Source of the DNA: an uncultured Clostridia bacterium | Lineage (GTDB): Bacteria > Bacillota > Clostridia > TANB77 > UBA1234 | Direction of reading: 5' to 3' | NCBI GenBank assembly: GCA_934132775.1 | Contig: CAKPAA010000005.1 | Span: 39,066-103,065, forward strand | DNA: 64,000 nucleotides | Part shown: piece after piece, positions 37,525 to 46,815 of the stretch | Layout of the letters: each line of letters starts with the position of its first letter | How positions within the stretch are numbered: position 1 is the first letter of the stretch | Notes under the pieces: model-generated | The model's input: the letters and a program-made list of their open reading frames with translations, nothing else | What the model was told of the DNA's origin: nothing | The model's database searches: none | Program-made: the position numbers and the translations under genes

Positions 37525-38913
37525 TTAAAATTGTAATTTGTCTTCAACGAATTTTTCAAGCTCATCTATGCTTATTCTTACTTGTTCCATTGTATCTCTG
37601 TCTCTAACTGTTACGCAATTATCTTCTAATGTCTCGAAATCAACAGTTACGCAGAATGGTGTTCCTATTTCGTCTTCTCTTCTATATCTCTTTCCAATAC
37701 TTCCAGCTTCATCATATTCGCAATTAAATTTCTTTGAAAGTTTTTCATAAAGCTTTGTTGCTGGTTCTGATAATTTCTTTGAAAGCGGAAGCACTGCAAC
37801 TTTAACTGGTGCAAGCACTGGATGAAGTCTTAAAACAGTTCTAACGTCGCCTTCTCCAACTTCTTCTTCGTCATAAGCATCACAAATTGCTGTTAAGAAT
37901 ATTCTTTCAACACCAACAGATGGTTCAACGCAGTATGGTACATATTTTTCATTTGTCTCTGGGTCTAAGTATGTTAAATCTGCTTTTGAAGCCTCCATAT
38001 GTCTAGATAAATCGTAATCTGTTCTATCAGCAATTCCCCAAAGCTCTCCCCAGCCAAATGGGAATAAGTATTCAATATCCGTTGTTCCTTTACTGTAAAA
38101 AGAAAGTTCTTCTTTTGAATGTTCTCTTAATCTCAAATTTTCTTCTTTTATTCCTATGCTCAAAAGGAAGTTCTTGCAGTAGTCTTTCCAGTATTCATAC
38201 CATTCCATATCTGTGCCTGGCTTGCAGAAAAATTCAAGTTCCATTTGTTCAAATTCTCTTATTCTGAAAATAAAGTTACCAGGCGTGATTTCATTTCTAA
38301 ATGAACGACCTATTTGGCAAACTCCCATTGGCATTTTGCTTCTTGTTGTTCTTTGAATATTCTTAAAATTAACAAACATAGATTGTGCTGTTTCAGGTCT
38401 TAGATAAACTTCTGATTTTGCATCTTCTGTAACGCCCATAAATGTTTTGAACATTAAATTAAACTTTCTAATATCTGTGAAGTCTGTTTTTCCACAGTTT
38501 GGGCAAGGAATATTATGCTCTTTTATGTAATCAACTAATTGTTCATTAGACCAGCCATCTAAACCTGTAACTTGATTTCCTTGTTTGAATGACCATTCTT
38601 CAATTAGTTTATCTGCTCTATGTCTAGTTTTGCAAGCTCTGCAATCTATCAATGGGTCACTAAAACCACCAACGTGTCCTGTTGTTACCCAAACTTGTGG
38701 GTTCATTATTATAGAAGCATCTATACCAACATTATGTTTATTTTCTTTAACAAATTTTTGCCACCAAGCTTCTCTTATATTTCTTTTTAGTTCTGCTCCT
38801 AATGGTCCAAAATCCCAAGAATTTGCAAGCCCACCATATATTTCAGAACCTGGATATACAAATCCTCTGTTTTTACACAAGTTGACTATTTTGTCCATAG
38901 TTTTTTCTACCAT
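37525..38913 (-). CDS. glyQS: Glycyl-tRNA synthetase, single-chain type
   Basis: This 462-residue class II synthetase is of the dimeric eukaryote/archaea-like type. Motif 1 lies in the N-terminal part (SEIYGGLANSWDFGPLGAELK), motif 2 holds RPETAQSMFVNF and RSFRNEITP, and motif 3 is CVEPSVGVERIFL. The C-terminal anticodon domain begins near VKVAVLPLSKK. A zinc-like CRAC...CPNCG pair is inserted after motif 1. No T-box leader is visible upstream. The gene stands alone with AAGGAGG at the start. Confidence 0.97.
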   Translation of the reverse strand: MVEKTMDKIVNLCKNRGFVYPGSEIYGGLANSWDFGPLGAELKRNIREAWWQKFVKENKHNVGIDASIIMNPQVWVTTGHVGGFSDPLIDCRACKTRHRADKLIEEWSFKQGNQVTGLDGWSNEQLVDYIKEHNIPCPNCGKTDFTDIRKFNLMFKTFMGVTEDAKSEVYLRPETAQSMFVNFKNIQRTTRSKMPMGVCQIGRSFRNEITPGNFIFRIREFEQMELEFFCKPGTDMEWYEYWKDYCKNFLLSIGIKEENLRLREHSKEELSFYSKGTTDIEYLFPFGWGELWGIADRTDYDLSRHMEASKADLTYLDPETNEKYVPYCVEPSVGVERIFLTAICDAYDEEEVGEGDVRTVLRLHPVLAPVKVAVLPLSKKLSEPATKLYEKLSKKFNCEYDEAGSIGKRYRREDEIGTPFCVTVDFETLEDNCVTVRDRDTMEQVRISIDELEKFVEDKLQF

Positions 38914-39063
38914 AAAAATTCCTCCTTAATATACTAGCAATAATTATTTCTCACTCGCTATACTGTGATAATATACCATATTTGCTGGCTATTTTCAAGT
39001 AATAGAAGAATACCACTTGTAAAATTTGAATATACATATCTTTATATAAGTTTCAGATGTTTT

Positions 39064-39651
39064 TTATTCCTTTATCCACTTTCCATCATCAAGATACATA
39101 ATTTCTTCGTCTGTTAAAGTCTCAACCTTTTTGCCCTTTTTCAGCAGTTCAGTATAAAAATCTTTTCTATCTAATCCATAATGGCATATCAATATTCCAT
39201 CGTATAAATTAAGCCCCGACATATCGCTTTCTTTTTCATTGTTTTCATCAAATTTTAAAACGTGTTCTATATTACTAGTCGCAATATGACTACCAGCACT
39301 TGCACCTATATATATAACCCCATTGTTTAAATAATTATATATGTACTTTTCAAAATCAGACTTTTTCAAATAGTGTTTAAGTGTAAAAGTGTTTCCTCCA
39401 CACATATATATAACATCTATATTTAGAGACTTAAATTTTTCTGGCATTTCATCATCAAAAAAATATATATTCTGAGGATTAAATCCTAAATTTATGTAAT
39501 CTTTCATATACTTTTCTTTATTATATTTATTTTTTCTCGCAGTCGGTATTACAAGCATTTTTATCTCACTTATTTTCATATCTATTTTGCTTATAATTTT
39601 ATTAAAAACAATTTCATTTTCAAATCCTTTTGATGTTAATATTATTTTCAT
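39064..39651 (-). CDS. Peptidase E-like (S51) protein
   Basis: The 195-residue protein has the class I glutamine amidotransferase-like fold of the S51 family. YMCGGNTFTLKHYL is the conserved GGN loop, and YIGASAGSHIAT contains the nucleophilic serine in GASAGS. Family members cleave N-terminal Asp dipeptides or act on cyanophycin-like peptides. It is a single gene with GAAGGGGTG before the ATG. Confidence 0.88.
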   Translation of the reverse strand: MKIILTSKGFENEIVFNKIISKIDMKISEIKMLVIPTARKNKYNKEKYMKDYINLGFNPQNIYFFDDEMPEKFKSLNIDVIYMCGGNTFTLKHYLKKSDFEKYIYNYLNNGVIYIGASAGSHIATSNIEHVLKFDENNEKESDMSGLNLYDGILICHYGLDRKDFYTELLKKGKKVETLTDEEIMYLDDGKWIKE

Positions 39652-39729
39652 TTTTCACCCCTTCTTTCTTTAAAAAATAAGACCGCATATCAAACATATA
39701 CAGCCTTATTTATAGTAAAGAAATCTCTT

Positions 39730-40641
39730 TTACCAAATCATACATTCATTTAAGAAGTCTCTGAATGCAAGCGCAATCACTTCATTCGCTTTCTCTTCCA
39801 TACTGCTTAGCCTTAAAACATCTTTTTGGTTAAAATAACCACTAAAAACTGTATTTTTAGGTTCGATAATTCCATTTTTTTCTTTTAAGATGGATTCCAA
39901 AGCATAATTTCTTGTTTTTCGAGTTTCGCGCTTATGTTCCCTATATCCAACTTTATATTTCATATTTCTGGTCATATCTTTTATTGCCGCCAAAAACATT
40001 GCAGAATTTCCCGAAAGACAACTTTTTTTATTCAGTTCATTAAAAACATGAACTAAATTTCTTAAAGAATAGTCATCCAAACTTAAATTTGGGAAATAAA
40101 ACTTACTTATAGTACCGGTATAATCTAATGAATATATGCTATATGCCCACTTACCATCTTCTAATGAAGTATAATATTTCATATAATTGTCTTCTAAATG
40201 AATGTCTTGAAAAAAAACATTTCCAAAATAAGACTCAGCCATTTCAAAAATAAACTCAGAAACTTCTTCAAAAACAACATCCATAGGCATTAATTTTATA
40301 AATTCAATGTACAAATTGTCATTTGTGGATAATTTTTCCGCATTTCTCTCTGTCAAAAGTTTTTTATTAAACAATTTTAGCAAAATCTTATGTTTTTCTT
40401 CTATCAGTGCTCCGTCATCCTTTACAGGATTAAATTCAAAACTTGAAAAATACTTTTCATAAAAGCCAACACTGCCATGAGGCATTATTCTTTTGGTTTT
40501 CTTAGGCAAATTATGTCCAAAAAATACAAGGCTCGCATTTGCCGCATAAAATTGAGGACAAGATTTCCGTGCTGTATACATCAGTGCAATAACTTTTTCA
40601 AGAGATTCGCCACTATTTTGCAATGATATAATTTTTTCCAT
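39730..40641 (-). CDS. Unknown cytosolic protein, possible degenerate ClpP/crotonase-like fold
   Basis: The 303-residue protein has no membrane segment and is not securely recognised. The order of its first half, IISLQNSGESLEKVIALMYTA then FYAANASLVFFGH then RIMPHGSVGFYEK then LLTERNAEKLS, resembles a ClpP-like fold. A serine falls near the ClpP nucleophile position, but the catalytic histidine appears to be replaced by tyrosine. It starts 5 bases after the glycosyltransferase-like gene and is surely co-transcribed with it. The fold suggestion is weak. Confidence 0.6.
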   Translation of the reverse strand: MEKIISLQNSGESLEKVIALMYTARKSCPQFYAANASLVFFGHNLPKKTKRIMPHGSVGFYEKYFSSFEFNPVKDDGALIEEKHKILLKLFNKKLLTERNAEKLSTNDNLYIEFIKLMPMDVVFEEVSEFIFEMAESYFGNVFFQDIHLEDNYMKYYTSLEDGKWAYSIYSLDYTGTISKFYFPNLSLDDYSLRNLVHVFNELNKKSCLSGNSAMFLAAIKDMTRNMKYKVGYREHKRETRKTRNYALESILKEKNGIIEPKNTVFSGYFNQKDVLRLSSMEEKANEVIALAFRDFLNECMIW

Positions 40642-40646
40642 ACCTA

Positions 40647-41600
40647 TTATCCCCCCACACTCGTTGTTATAGACTTTACAAAATTATTAGTGCTCTCTCT
40701 TTCGATACTATCAATAAAATTTTCATTTATTATCTCTTTGGCTTGAATATCAACCAGTTTAGAAGCAAAGTCGTCACCACTCATATACAAATTTACTTCA
40801 AGTTTCATACAGTCCACATGCCCGTCTATATTTGAAACTAATACAGGAACTCTAAGCTGTTTAGCTTGAACAGCCGTTAAATTATAAGCCTCCGTTCTTG
40901 AAAATTGTATGTATGACTTTGAATGACTCAGAACGTTCAAAAAGTCCTCATAACTTAATTGCCTGCACTTAACTCCCATATACTCTCCATCAAATCCTAA
41001 AATCAGAGAATTTTCTTTTTGTCCAATTCTTTCCATCTGATTTACAAAAATATCTATACCTTTTAAGGCTATATACCTAAAATCAGATGATGTACATACA
41101 GTTACGTACTTATTATAATACGGTTCCAATCTCAATAATTCAGTCTGTTTTTCAATCTTTTCTATTCCTATTTGAATACATTCAACATCAATTCCATTTC
41201 TTTTATATTGATTAGCAACATTTTCAGATGGGCAAAAGAATCTAATCCCATACTTTTTTTGAATATATTCTAAATAGTCCATAAATAATAGTTTTTCTTT
41301 CTTAAATAGGTAATAATTGGGTGCTACATGCAAAAACAGAAAATATTTAATACCATTTTGAGATAACAATTCTAAGTTTGAAACTATAGGATACATATGA
41401 CCTGTTACATGCAAAATATAGCTATCAACCGTATTAAACTTAAAAACAGACATATCATGTGTAAAGAAAACTTTTTGCATTTCTTCAACTTGCAAAGGAT
41501 AAACTAATTTATGCAAAGTTCCATATCCTTCATGCTCCACGAGATGAACTATAAATGAATATTTCCTATTTTCACTCTTTTTTTCAAACTCAATCCGCAT
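40647..41600 (-). CDS. GT-B fold glycosyltransferase (family 4-like)
   Basis: The 317-residue protein has two Rossmann-like halves. The C-terminal half contains YIQFSRTEAYNLTAVQAKQL, in which two acidic/polar positions bracket the donor-sugar site as in GT4 enzymes (E-x7-E region, divergent here), followed by VPVLVSNIDGHVD. The N-terminal part has FLFLHVAPNYYLF. The acceptor and sugar are unknown. AAGGAGAC precedes the ATG. It forms a two-gene operon with the following unknown protein. Confidence 0.75.
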   Translation of the reverse strand: MRIEFEKKSENRKYSFIVHLVEHEGYGTLHKLVYPLQVEEMQKVFFTHDMSVFKFNTVDSYILHVTGHMYPIVSNLELLSQNGIKYFLFLHVAPNYYLFKKEKLLFMDYLEYIQKKYGIRFFCPSENVANQYKRNGIDVECIQIGIEKIEKQTELLRLEPYYNKYVTVCTSSDFRYIALKGIDIFVNQMERIGQKENSLILGFDGEYMGVKCRQLSYEDFLNVLSHSKSYIQFSRTEAYNLTAVQAKQLRVPVLVSNIDGHVDCMKLEVNLYMSGDDFASKLVDIQAKEIINENFIDSIERESTNNFVKSITTSVGG

Positions 41601-41720
41601 TATAAAGTCTCCTTAAATCTATGTATAATTTTCAATGTACAAAATACTTGGTCATTATACTATTTTTTTGTTTTTATGTCAACATTTTAATTTTCACTAA
41701 AAATTGCTTATCTGCTTCGC

Positions 41721-42458
41721 CTAAAATCCTACTGTATATTCTTTTTCCAACTTTTCAAATGTATATACCCTTGCAATTAGGTTTAATTCGTCTATTGTTT
41801 CTTTTGGAACGTCAAATGAGTATATTTTCTTTGGGTCCGAAGATAAGATGTACACTATACTTGTATATGTTGTGTAGGATATTTTTATTGCTCCTTTATC
41901 TTGTGTTTTGCAAGTTGCACACTTTATTCCGTTATCTTTTATGCTAAAATATATGTCATCTCCTATGTCTAGCGCCTTTTTACCACAACTGGCACACGCA
42001 TTGAGTTTTGGCACATATCCAAGTATCGCTAATAATCTTATTCTAAAAATTGAGAAAACAATATTTGCATCTTTATCTGTTTCTGATAGCACGTACAAGG
42101 TGTTTAAAATCAATTGTAATCTTTTATATGATAATTCCTCTTCCTGACACACATCATTCATTATTTTGGCTATTGTTGACGCATACATAAGCTTATCTAT
42201 ATCCATTCGCAAGTTATAAAACACATTTATTGGTTCAGCAGATGACATAGTGTATAATTCGCCGTTTCCCTCATATAACACCATATCACTGTAACACAAA
42301 AACTCTGTGCAAGCTAAAAAGGCGCCTTTTGCTTTTTTGGCGCCTTTACAAAACACTCTTATCTTTCCTTTTTCTGCTGTTAAAACAGTTAATATTTTAT
42401 CATTATCTGATGAATTAGCTATTTTTATAACTATTCCTTTAGTTCTTATTATCCCCAT
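41721..42458 (-). CDS. recO: DNA repair protein RecO
   Basis: The 245-residue recombination mediator helps RecF/RecR load RecA on SSB-coated DNA. It has an N-terminal OB fold (KGIVIKIANSSDNDKILTVLT...) and a helical domain with a four-cysteine zinc site (CASCGKK and CATCKTQ). It follows yqzL and era in the usual Firmicutes order. Confidence 0.94.
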   Translation of the reverse strand: MGIIRTKGIVIKIANSSDNDKILTVLTAEKGKIRVFCKGAKKAKGAFLACTEFLCYSDMVLYEGNGELYTMSSAEPINVFYNLRMDIDKLMYASTIAKIMNDVCQEEELSYKRLQLILNTLYVLSETDKDANIVFSIFRIRLLAILGYVPKLNACASCGKKALDIGDDIYFSIKDNGIKCATCKTQDKGAIKISYTTYTSIVYILSSDPKKIYSFDVPKETIDELNLIARVYTFEKLEKEYTVGF

Positions 42459-42487
42459 TTATATCACCCAACACATTACTTGCTTTG

Positions 42488-42592
42488 TTATCTTGTCCGT
42501 ATTTGTGTACTATTTTCAATATTTCGCATAATCATAAACGCATCTAAATTACCTGTGTTTTTAAAAAGTTCCCACGCAAAATCTTTACTCAT
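42488..42592 (-). CDS. yqzL: YqzL-family small protein (34 aa)
   Basis: This is a tiny gene between era and recO. AAAGGAGG lies 7 bases before the ATG at 42592, and the product MSKDFAWELFKNTGNLDAFM... has the family pattern W-(K/E)-x-F-x-x-T-G-N-(I/L)-D. The gene position (era-yqzL-recO) matches Bacillus and Clostridia. The function is unknown. Confidence 0.88.
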   Translation of the reverse strand: MSKDFAWELFKNTGNLDAFMIMRNIENSTQIRTR

Positions 42593-42621
42593 TAGTTTTC
42601 CTCCTTTGCTTACTGTAAGCT

Positions 42622-43506
42622 TTAATGAAAAACTTGATTCATCTTGCTTACATTGTCTCGCCAGTCCTCTTTCACCTTTACCCAAAGTTGCAAGTTTACT
42701 TTGCATTGTAGCATTTCTTCGATGTCTTCTCTTGCTCTTTCACCTATTTTTCTAAGCATAGAGCCATCTTTTCCTATTATAATTCCTTTATGTGTTCTTT
42801 TTTCACAATATATTGTTGCTTCAATATCGTAAAGTTCTTTATTGTCTCTTTTTTTCATTGATTCAACTTCAACTGCAATTCCGTGTGGAACTTCATCGTC
42901 TAATATTCTAAGTGCTTTTTCTCTTATTGTTTCTTCAACTATTTGTCTCTCAGTTTGGTCCGTCCATTCCTCAGTATCATAATATGCAGGACCTTCTGGT
43001 AATAGTTCTATTATTTTGTCTAATAATGTATCAACACCATCATTTTTTAATGCTGATATTGGTATTATTGCTTCAAAATGATGTTTTTCACTATATAGTT
43101 TTATTAACTCCAATATGTTTTCTTTTTTTACACTATCCACTTTATTGATAACAAGTATTGCTTTGGCTTTTTGATCTTTGATTTTATTTAATATAAACTC
43201 GTTAGCTAGTCCAATGCCTTTGTCTGTTGCCTCGATTAAATACAATATTAGGTCAACTCCCTCTACTGCGTCATCAATTGTTTCAGCCATTTTTTCCCCT
43301 AGTTTGTTTTGTGGCTTATGAATTCCTGGTGTATCTGTAAATATAATTTGTGCATCTTCTCTATTTATTATACCTTTAATTGCTGTTCTTGTCGTTTGTG
43401 GTTTGTTTGAAACTATTGCTATTTTTTGTCCTGCTATTGTATTTAATAATGTTGATTTTCCAACGTTTGGTCTGCCTACTATTGCTACGAAACCTGATTT
43501 AAACAT
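42622..43506 (-). CDS. era: GTPase Era
   Basis: This 294-residue GTPase binds 16S rRNA during 30S assembly. G1 is GRPNVGKSTLLN, G3 is DTPGIHKPQ, and G4 is NKVD. The C-terminal KH domain contains IIIGKDGSMLRKIGERAREDIE. GAGGAGG precedes the ATG. It sits within the cdd-era-yqzL-recO cluster. Confidence 0.97.
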   Translation of the reverse strand: MFKSGFVAIVGRPNVGKSTLLNTIAGQKIAIVSNKPQTTRTAIKGIINREDAQIIFTDTPGIHKPQNKLGEKMAETIDDAVEGVDLILYLIEATDKGIGLANEFILNKIKDQKAKAILVINKVDSVKKENILELIKLYSEKHHFEAIIPISALKNDGVDTLLDKIIELLPEGPAYYDTEEWTDQTERQIVEETIREKALRILDDEVPHGIAVEVESMKKRDNKELYDIEATIYCEKRTHKGIIIGKDGSMLRKIGERAREDIEEMLQCKVNLQLWVKVKEDWRDNVSKMNQVFH

Positions 43507-43592
43507 TTATATCCTCCTCTTTTACGCCTTACACGTTCGACTATGTCGATGTTTTAATTACATTTAAATATTCTTAATTTTTAATTTAATAA

Positions 43593-43991
43593 CTACATAG
43601 AAAAACCGCTTGGTAAAAGTTTGCTTATCTTTTGTACCTTTTCTACGATTTTTCCCTCTTCATCTTTATATCCTAATATTACTTCTATATCTCTTCCGAA
43701 CTCAAAAATTAACTGTCTACACACTCCACAAGGAATTGTGAAAGTTAGTTCATCTCCAAGTCCTCCAACAACTGCAATTTTGCTAAATGATTTTTTTCCA
43801 TCTGAAAGCATTTTGCACACCGCAACTCTTTCTGCACAAATGTTAAAAATTCCGTCTTGACTTCCTAAATTACAGCCAGTATAAACTTCTTCATTTGTAG
43901 TTAAAATGGCTGCTCCAACGTGATAATTAGTTGGAGACATCGCATTCTTTTTAGCTTCTATTGCTAAATTTATAAGTTCTTGATTTGTCAT
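43593..43991 (-). CDS. cdd: Cytidine deaminase
   Basis: The 132-residue tetrameric enzyme deaminates (deoxy)cytidine for pyrimidine salvage. The zinc site is complete: CAERVAVCK with the catalytic glutamate, and PCGVCRQ with two cysteines. The length is normal for the family. It precedes era, as in most Firmicutes. Confidence 0.96.
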   Translation of the reverse strand: MTNQELINLAIEAKKNAMSPTNYHVGAAILTTNEEVYTGCNLGSQDGIFNICAERVAVCKMLSDGKKSFSKIAVVGGLGDELTFTIPCGVCRQLIFEFGRDIEVILGYKDEEGKIVEKVQKISKLLPSGFSM

Positions 43992-44004
43992 TTACATCTT
44001 CCTT

Positions 44005-45090
44005 CTACTCATATTTTACACTACCAGTTATTGGTACGATTTGAACCCAAGTGATGTCATCATTGAAAGTTATTTCATTTCCATATATGTCTTTATATAC
44101 CGTTTTAGAATCTCGTGCTGACTTGCTCCACGTAATTTTTTCTATTTTACCATTTGTAGCATAATATCCATTGCCTGTTCCAATATTGTATAAGTTTCTT
44201 CTTCCTTTATTTTCTGGGTCATTTAGTAATTCATCTTTAACGAATATCATAACTATATTTTTTGCATAGAATTGTTCACCTGTTTGTGAATCTTTATGAG
44301 CTTGTCCCCTCATACTTCTATAATATACTTTATCTCCACTATCATATTTATATGTTACATTTTGCAAATTAGAATATTTAATGTTTATAGTATTTGCTGT
44401 ATCTCCTGAATTTATATCTGTATCATATCTATTATATTTTATAATGCACTCTTTGTCTGATGTGTCACGATAATTCTTTCTTGCTATAAATTTTCTTATA
44501 TTTTCCATACTTGTTACAGCATTATGATATGAACCTTTTGGCGCAACTCTCCAAAAATATGTGTCATATATGCCATTTATGTTGTTTATTCCCAATGTCT
44601 TTATATTTGACTGTGCAAGTGGGCTCCAACCAAAGTGTACAAATATCGCATCGTGTTCCATTGCATAATCTAAGAAATAATGTCTTGCACTTCTAACTGG
44701 TCCAATATATGATGGCGAAACATTTTTAAAGAATGCCATTATTCTAGTTTCTCCACCTTCTATAATAAACTCATAAAGCATATATGCACTATTTAGTCCA
44801 CCGTGATTTTGCCAAGCTGGCTTTTCATTATCTATCATAACTGCTATTGGTCTTGAATCTCCTGAAAACATATTAGGTCCAAGATAAACTTCTTCTAGCT
44901 TGTTCTCTTTATCTCCACTTTCAACAAGCTCGCCACTTGAAATTTCTCCACTTACAACTCCGCTGTTTAATTCTAAATTATTATTTATAGCTTTTTTCTT
45001 TGCGTGCATAACACCAAAGACAATTCCAAAACATATTGCAATCACAAAAATTAAAATAGCTCCAATTCTTGTCCAATATTTCTTATCCAA
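44005..45090 (-). CDS. YerB-like DUF3048 protein, membrane anchored
   Basis: The 361-residue protein has one N-terminal transmembrane helix (about 9-28) and a short Ser-Gly-rich linker (GVVSGEISSGELVESGD). Two DUF3048 parts follow: PIAVMIDNEKPAWQNHGGL, SYIGPVRSARHYFLDYA, and the C-terminal YEQF-like segment around TGEQFYAKNIVMIFV. It acts outside the membrane; the function is unknown. A TTG start follows GGGGGG. It occupies the place between ybeY and cdd where dgkA is often found. Confidence 0.88.
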   Translation of the reverse strand: MDKKYWTRIGAILIFVIAICFGIVFGVMHAKKKAINNNLELNSGVVSGEISSGELVESGDKENKLEEVYLGPNMFSGDSRPIAVMIDNEKPAWQNHGGLNSAYMLYEFIIEGGETRIMAFFKNVSPSYIGPVRSARHYFLDYAMEHDAIFVHFGWSPLAQSNIKTLGINNINGIYDTYFWRVAPKGSYHNAVTSMENIRKFIARKNYRDTSDKECIIKYNRYDTDINSGDTANTINIKYSNLQNVTYKYDSGDKVYYRSMRGQAHKDSQTGEQFYAKNIVMIFVKDELLNDPENKGRRNLYNIGTGNGYYATNGKIEKITWSKSARDSKTVYKDIYGNEITFNDDITWVQIVPITGSVKYE

Positions 45091-45114
45091 ACTAATCCCC
45101 CCAAATCTTTAATA

Positions 45115-45576
45115 CTACTCTCTGGTAATATTAAGAACTCCTAAAATTTCCTCTTCTCTTTTTCTCATAACAATCTTTTCTTCTTCTATCATATGATCAT
45201 ATCCAAGAAGATGTAACATTCCGTGAGTAACTAAATATGCAAGCTCTCTTTCGAAAGAATGACCATATTCTTCTGCTTGTTCTCTAACTTTTTCTATTGA
45301 TACAATTATATCTCCCAATATGTCTTCTGAATTATCTTCTTTTTTTAGCAAAGGTATTTCTTCTCTGTCAAACATAGGGAAAGACAAAACGTCTGTTGCT
45401 TTATCAATATTTCTATGTTCTGCATTGATTTTTCTTATTGTCTCGTTATTTGTTAAAGTTACATACACATCAAGATTTTTCTTTATTCCCTCTTCTTTTA
45501 GCACACATTCAATGACTTTTCTTATTAGTTCTTCCTCTTTTAAATTTTCAATTTCTTCATAAAATACTTCTATCAT
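45115..45576 (-). CDS. ybeY: Endoribonuclease YbeY (16S rRNA maturation)
   Basis: The 153-residue metalloprotein has the zinc motif HGMLHLLGYDH (H-x3-H-x5-H) near the C terminus. The upstream strand INAEHRNIDKATDVLSFP is diagnostic. It processes the 16S rRNA 3' end and takes part in ribosome quality control. It lies in the yqfC-to-recO cluster. Confidence 0.96.
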   Translation of the reverse strand: MIEVFYEEIENLKEEELIRKVIECVLKEEGIKKNLDVYVTLTNNETIRKINAEHRNIDKATDVLSFPMFDREEIPLLKKEDNSEDILGDIIVSIEKVREQAEEYGHSFERELAYLVTHGMLHLLGYDHMIEEEKIVMRKREEEILGVLNITRE

Positions 45577-45588
45577 AAATTACTCTCC

Positions 45589-46797
45589 TTAACAAGCTTC
45601 ACATCTTCTTCTTGTTTTCCATTTTCCTTCCATTTTCTTAACCGAATTTTTAAACTTTCTAAGCCCACCTTGTTGCTTCATTCTGTCCCTGTAATAAGCC
45701 ATTAACTCCTTTACAGGTACATTTTGTTTTTTTAAATATTTTATATCATTTGTAACAAATAAAACTTCTCTCAAACGCTTGTATTCATATAAGTCAATCT
45801 TTTCAAGCTTCTTATATTGCATAAACTTGTCCCAAAATGCTACAAACTCTTCTTTTTTCATTTCGTTATCCCACGTTGTTTTCTTTGCCAAAACATTATA
45901 CATATAGCTTTCCATTGCATCAAGCAATAATTCATACGCTTCAAATTTATCTGCTGTTATGTACATATTAGGTATTATTGTTCTTGCATTAGAAATTATA
46001 TTCAAATAACATTCTTCTGCTGCAAGCAAAGGCAAACAATATGAGAATATAGAAATTCCAAGTTCCAGCAAGTATAACTGCCTCTTTATTGTGTTGATTT
46101 CTTTCTTAGAATACATATCAATAACTGCCACATACTTTTGGTATGTTTCTTGAATTTTCTTAACCTCTTCTGTTTGATTTACATATGGCAAAACTTCTTT
46201 AATATATCCCTCTACTAAATCATAAATTTTGCTATACACCGCATTCTTATCTTCATTTTGATTTGTAAGCTTTATAGAATAGTGGCGCATTGTTCCTTTA
46301 TATAATTGGTCAATTACGCTTACATAAAACTTTTCATACTTTTCAACAAAATAGCCAGACTTAGTTGCCAAAATATTCTCAAAATCCATTGAAAGGAGCA
46401 TCATTTGCCTTCTATATTTATACTCGCAATATTCTGTTCCTTTAAGTGAATTGATTTCGTAATACTCAGATAGCACTTTATTTTCTTTTATTGTACTAAC
46501 TCTCTTTTGCGCACGCGTGTATATAGTCTCTTTAATATATTTTTCAAGTGTATTAAGATAATTGTCATATGCCTTTTCATATTTTTCTGTAACAGAGTTT
46601 CTTTTTGATTCTTTGGCAATATTTGCAATCTCTTCATAGCTAGCACTAGCTCTTAGTAGAGCATTTCTTTTAGAATTGATTACAAAATTAAAAAATCCAC
46701 CATTTGATGAGTACAACACTTTGTTTAGATTATTTAATGCTTTGCCCCAAATACCATCGCCTGTGTTTTTTACCACTTTAAGTTGCAATTCTGGCAT
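45589..46797 (-). CDS. Helical protein of unknown function (402 aa)
   Basis: The family is not recognised. The product is long and largely alpha-helical, rich in Lys, Glu and Tyr, without a signal peptide. A mildly hydrophobic stretch (LLELGISIFSYCLPLLAAEE) lies near the middle, and the tail is basic (MEGKWKTRRRCEAC). It lies between yqfD and ybeY, 18 and 12 bases from its neighbours, where phoH and the pgpH-like gene normally stand. It carries no P-loop, so it is not PhoH. Confidence 0.72.
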   Translation of the reverse strand: MPELQLKVVKNTGDGIWGKALNNLNKVLYSSNGGFFNFVINSKRNALLRASASYEEIANIAKESKRNSVTEKYEKAYDNYLNTLEKYIKETIYTRAQKRVSTIKENKVLSEYYEINSLKGTEYCEYKYRRQMMLLSMDFENILATKSGYFVEKYEKFYVSVIDQLYKGTMRHYSIKLTNQNEDKNAVYSKIYDLVEGYIKEVLPYVNQTEEVKKIQETYQKYVAVIDMYSKKEINTIKRQLYLLELGISIFSYCLPLLAAEECYLNIISNARTIIPNMYITADKFEAYELLLDAMESYMYNVLAKKTTWDNEMKKEEFVAFWDKFMQYKKLEKIDLYEYKRLREVLFVTNDIKYLKKQNVPVKELMAYYRDRMKQQGGLRKFKNSVKKMEGKWKTRRRCEAC

Positions 46798-46815
46798 ATT
46801 ATCCCTCCATTGTTT

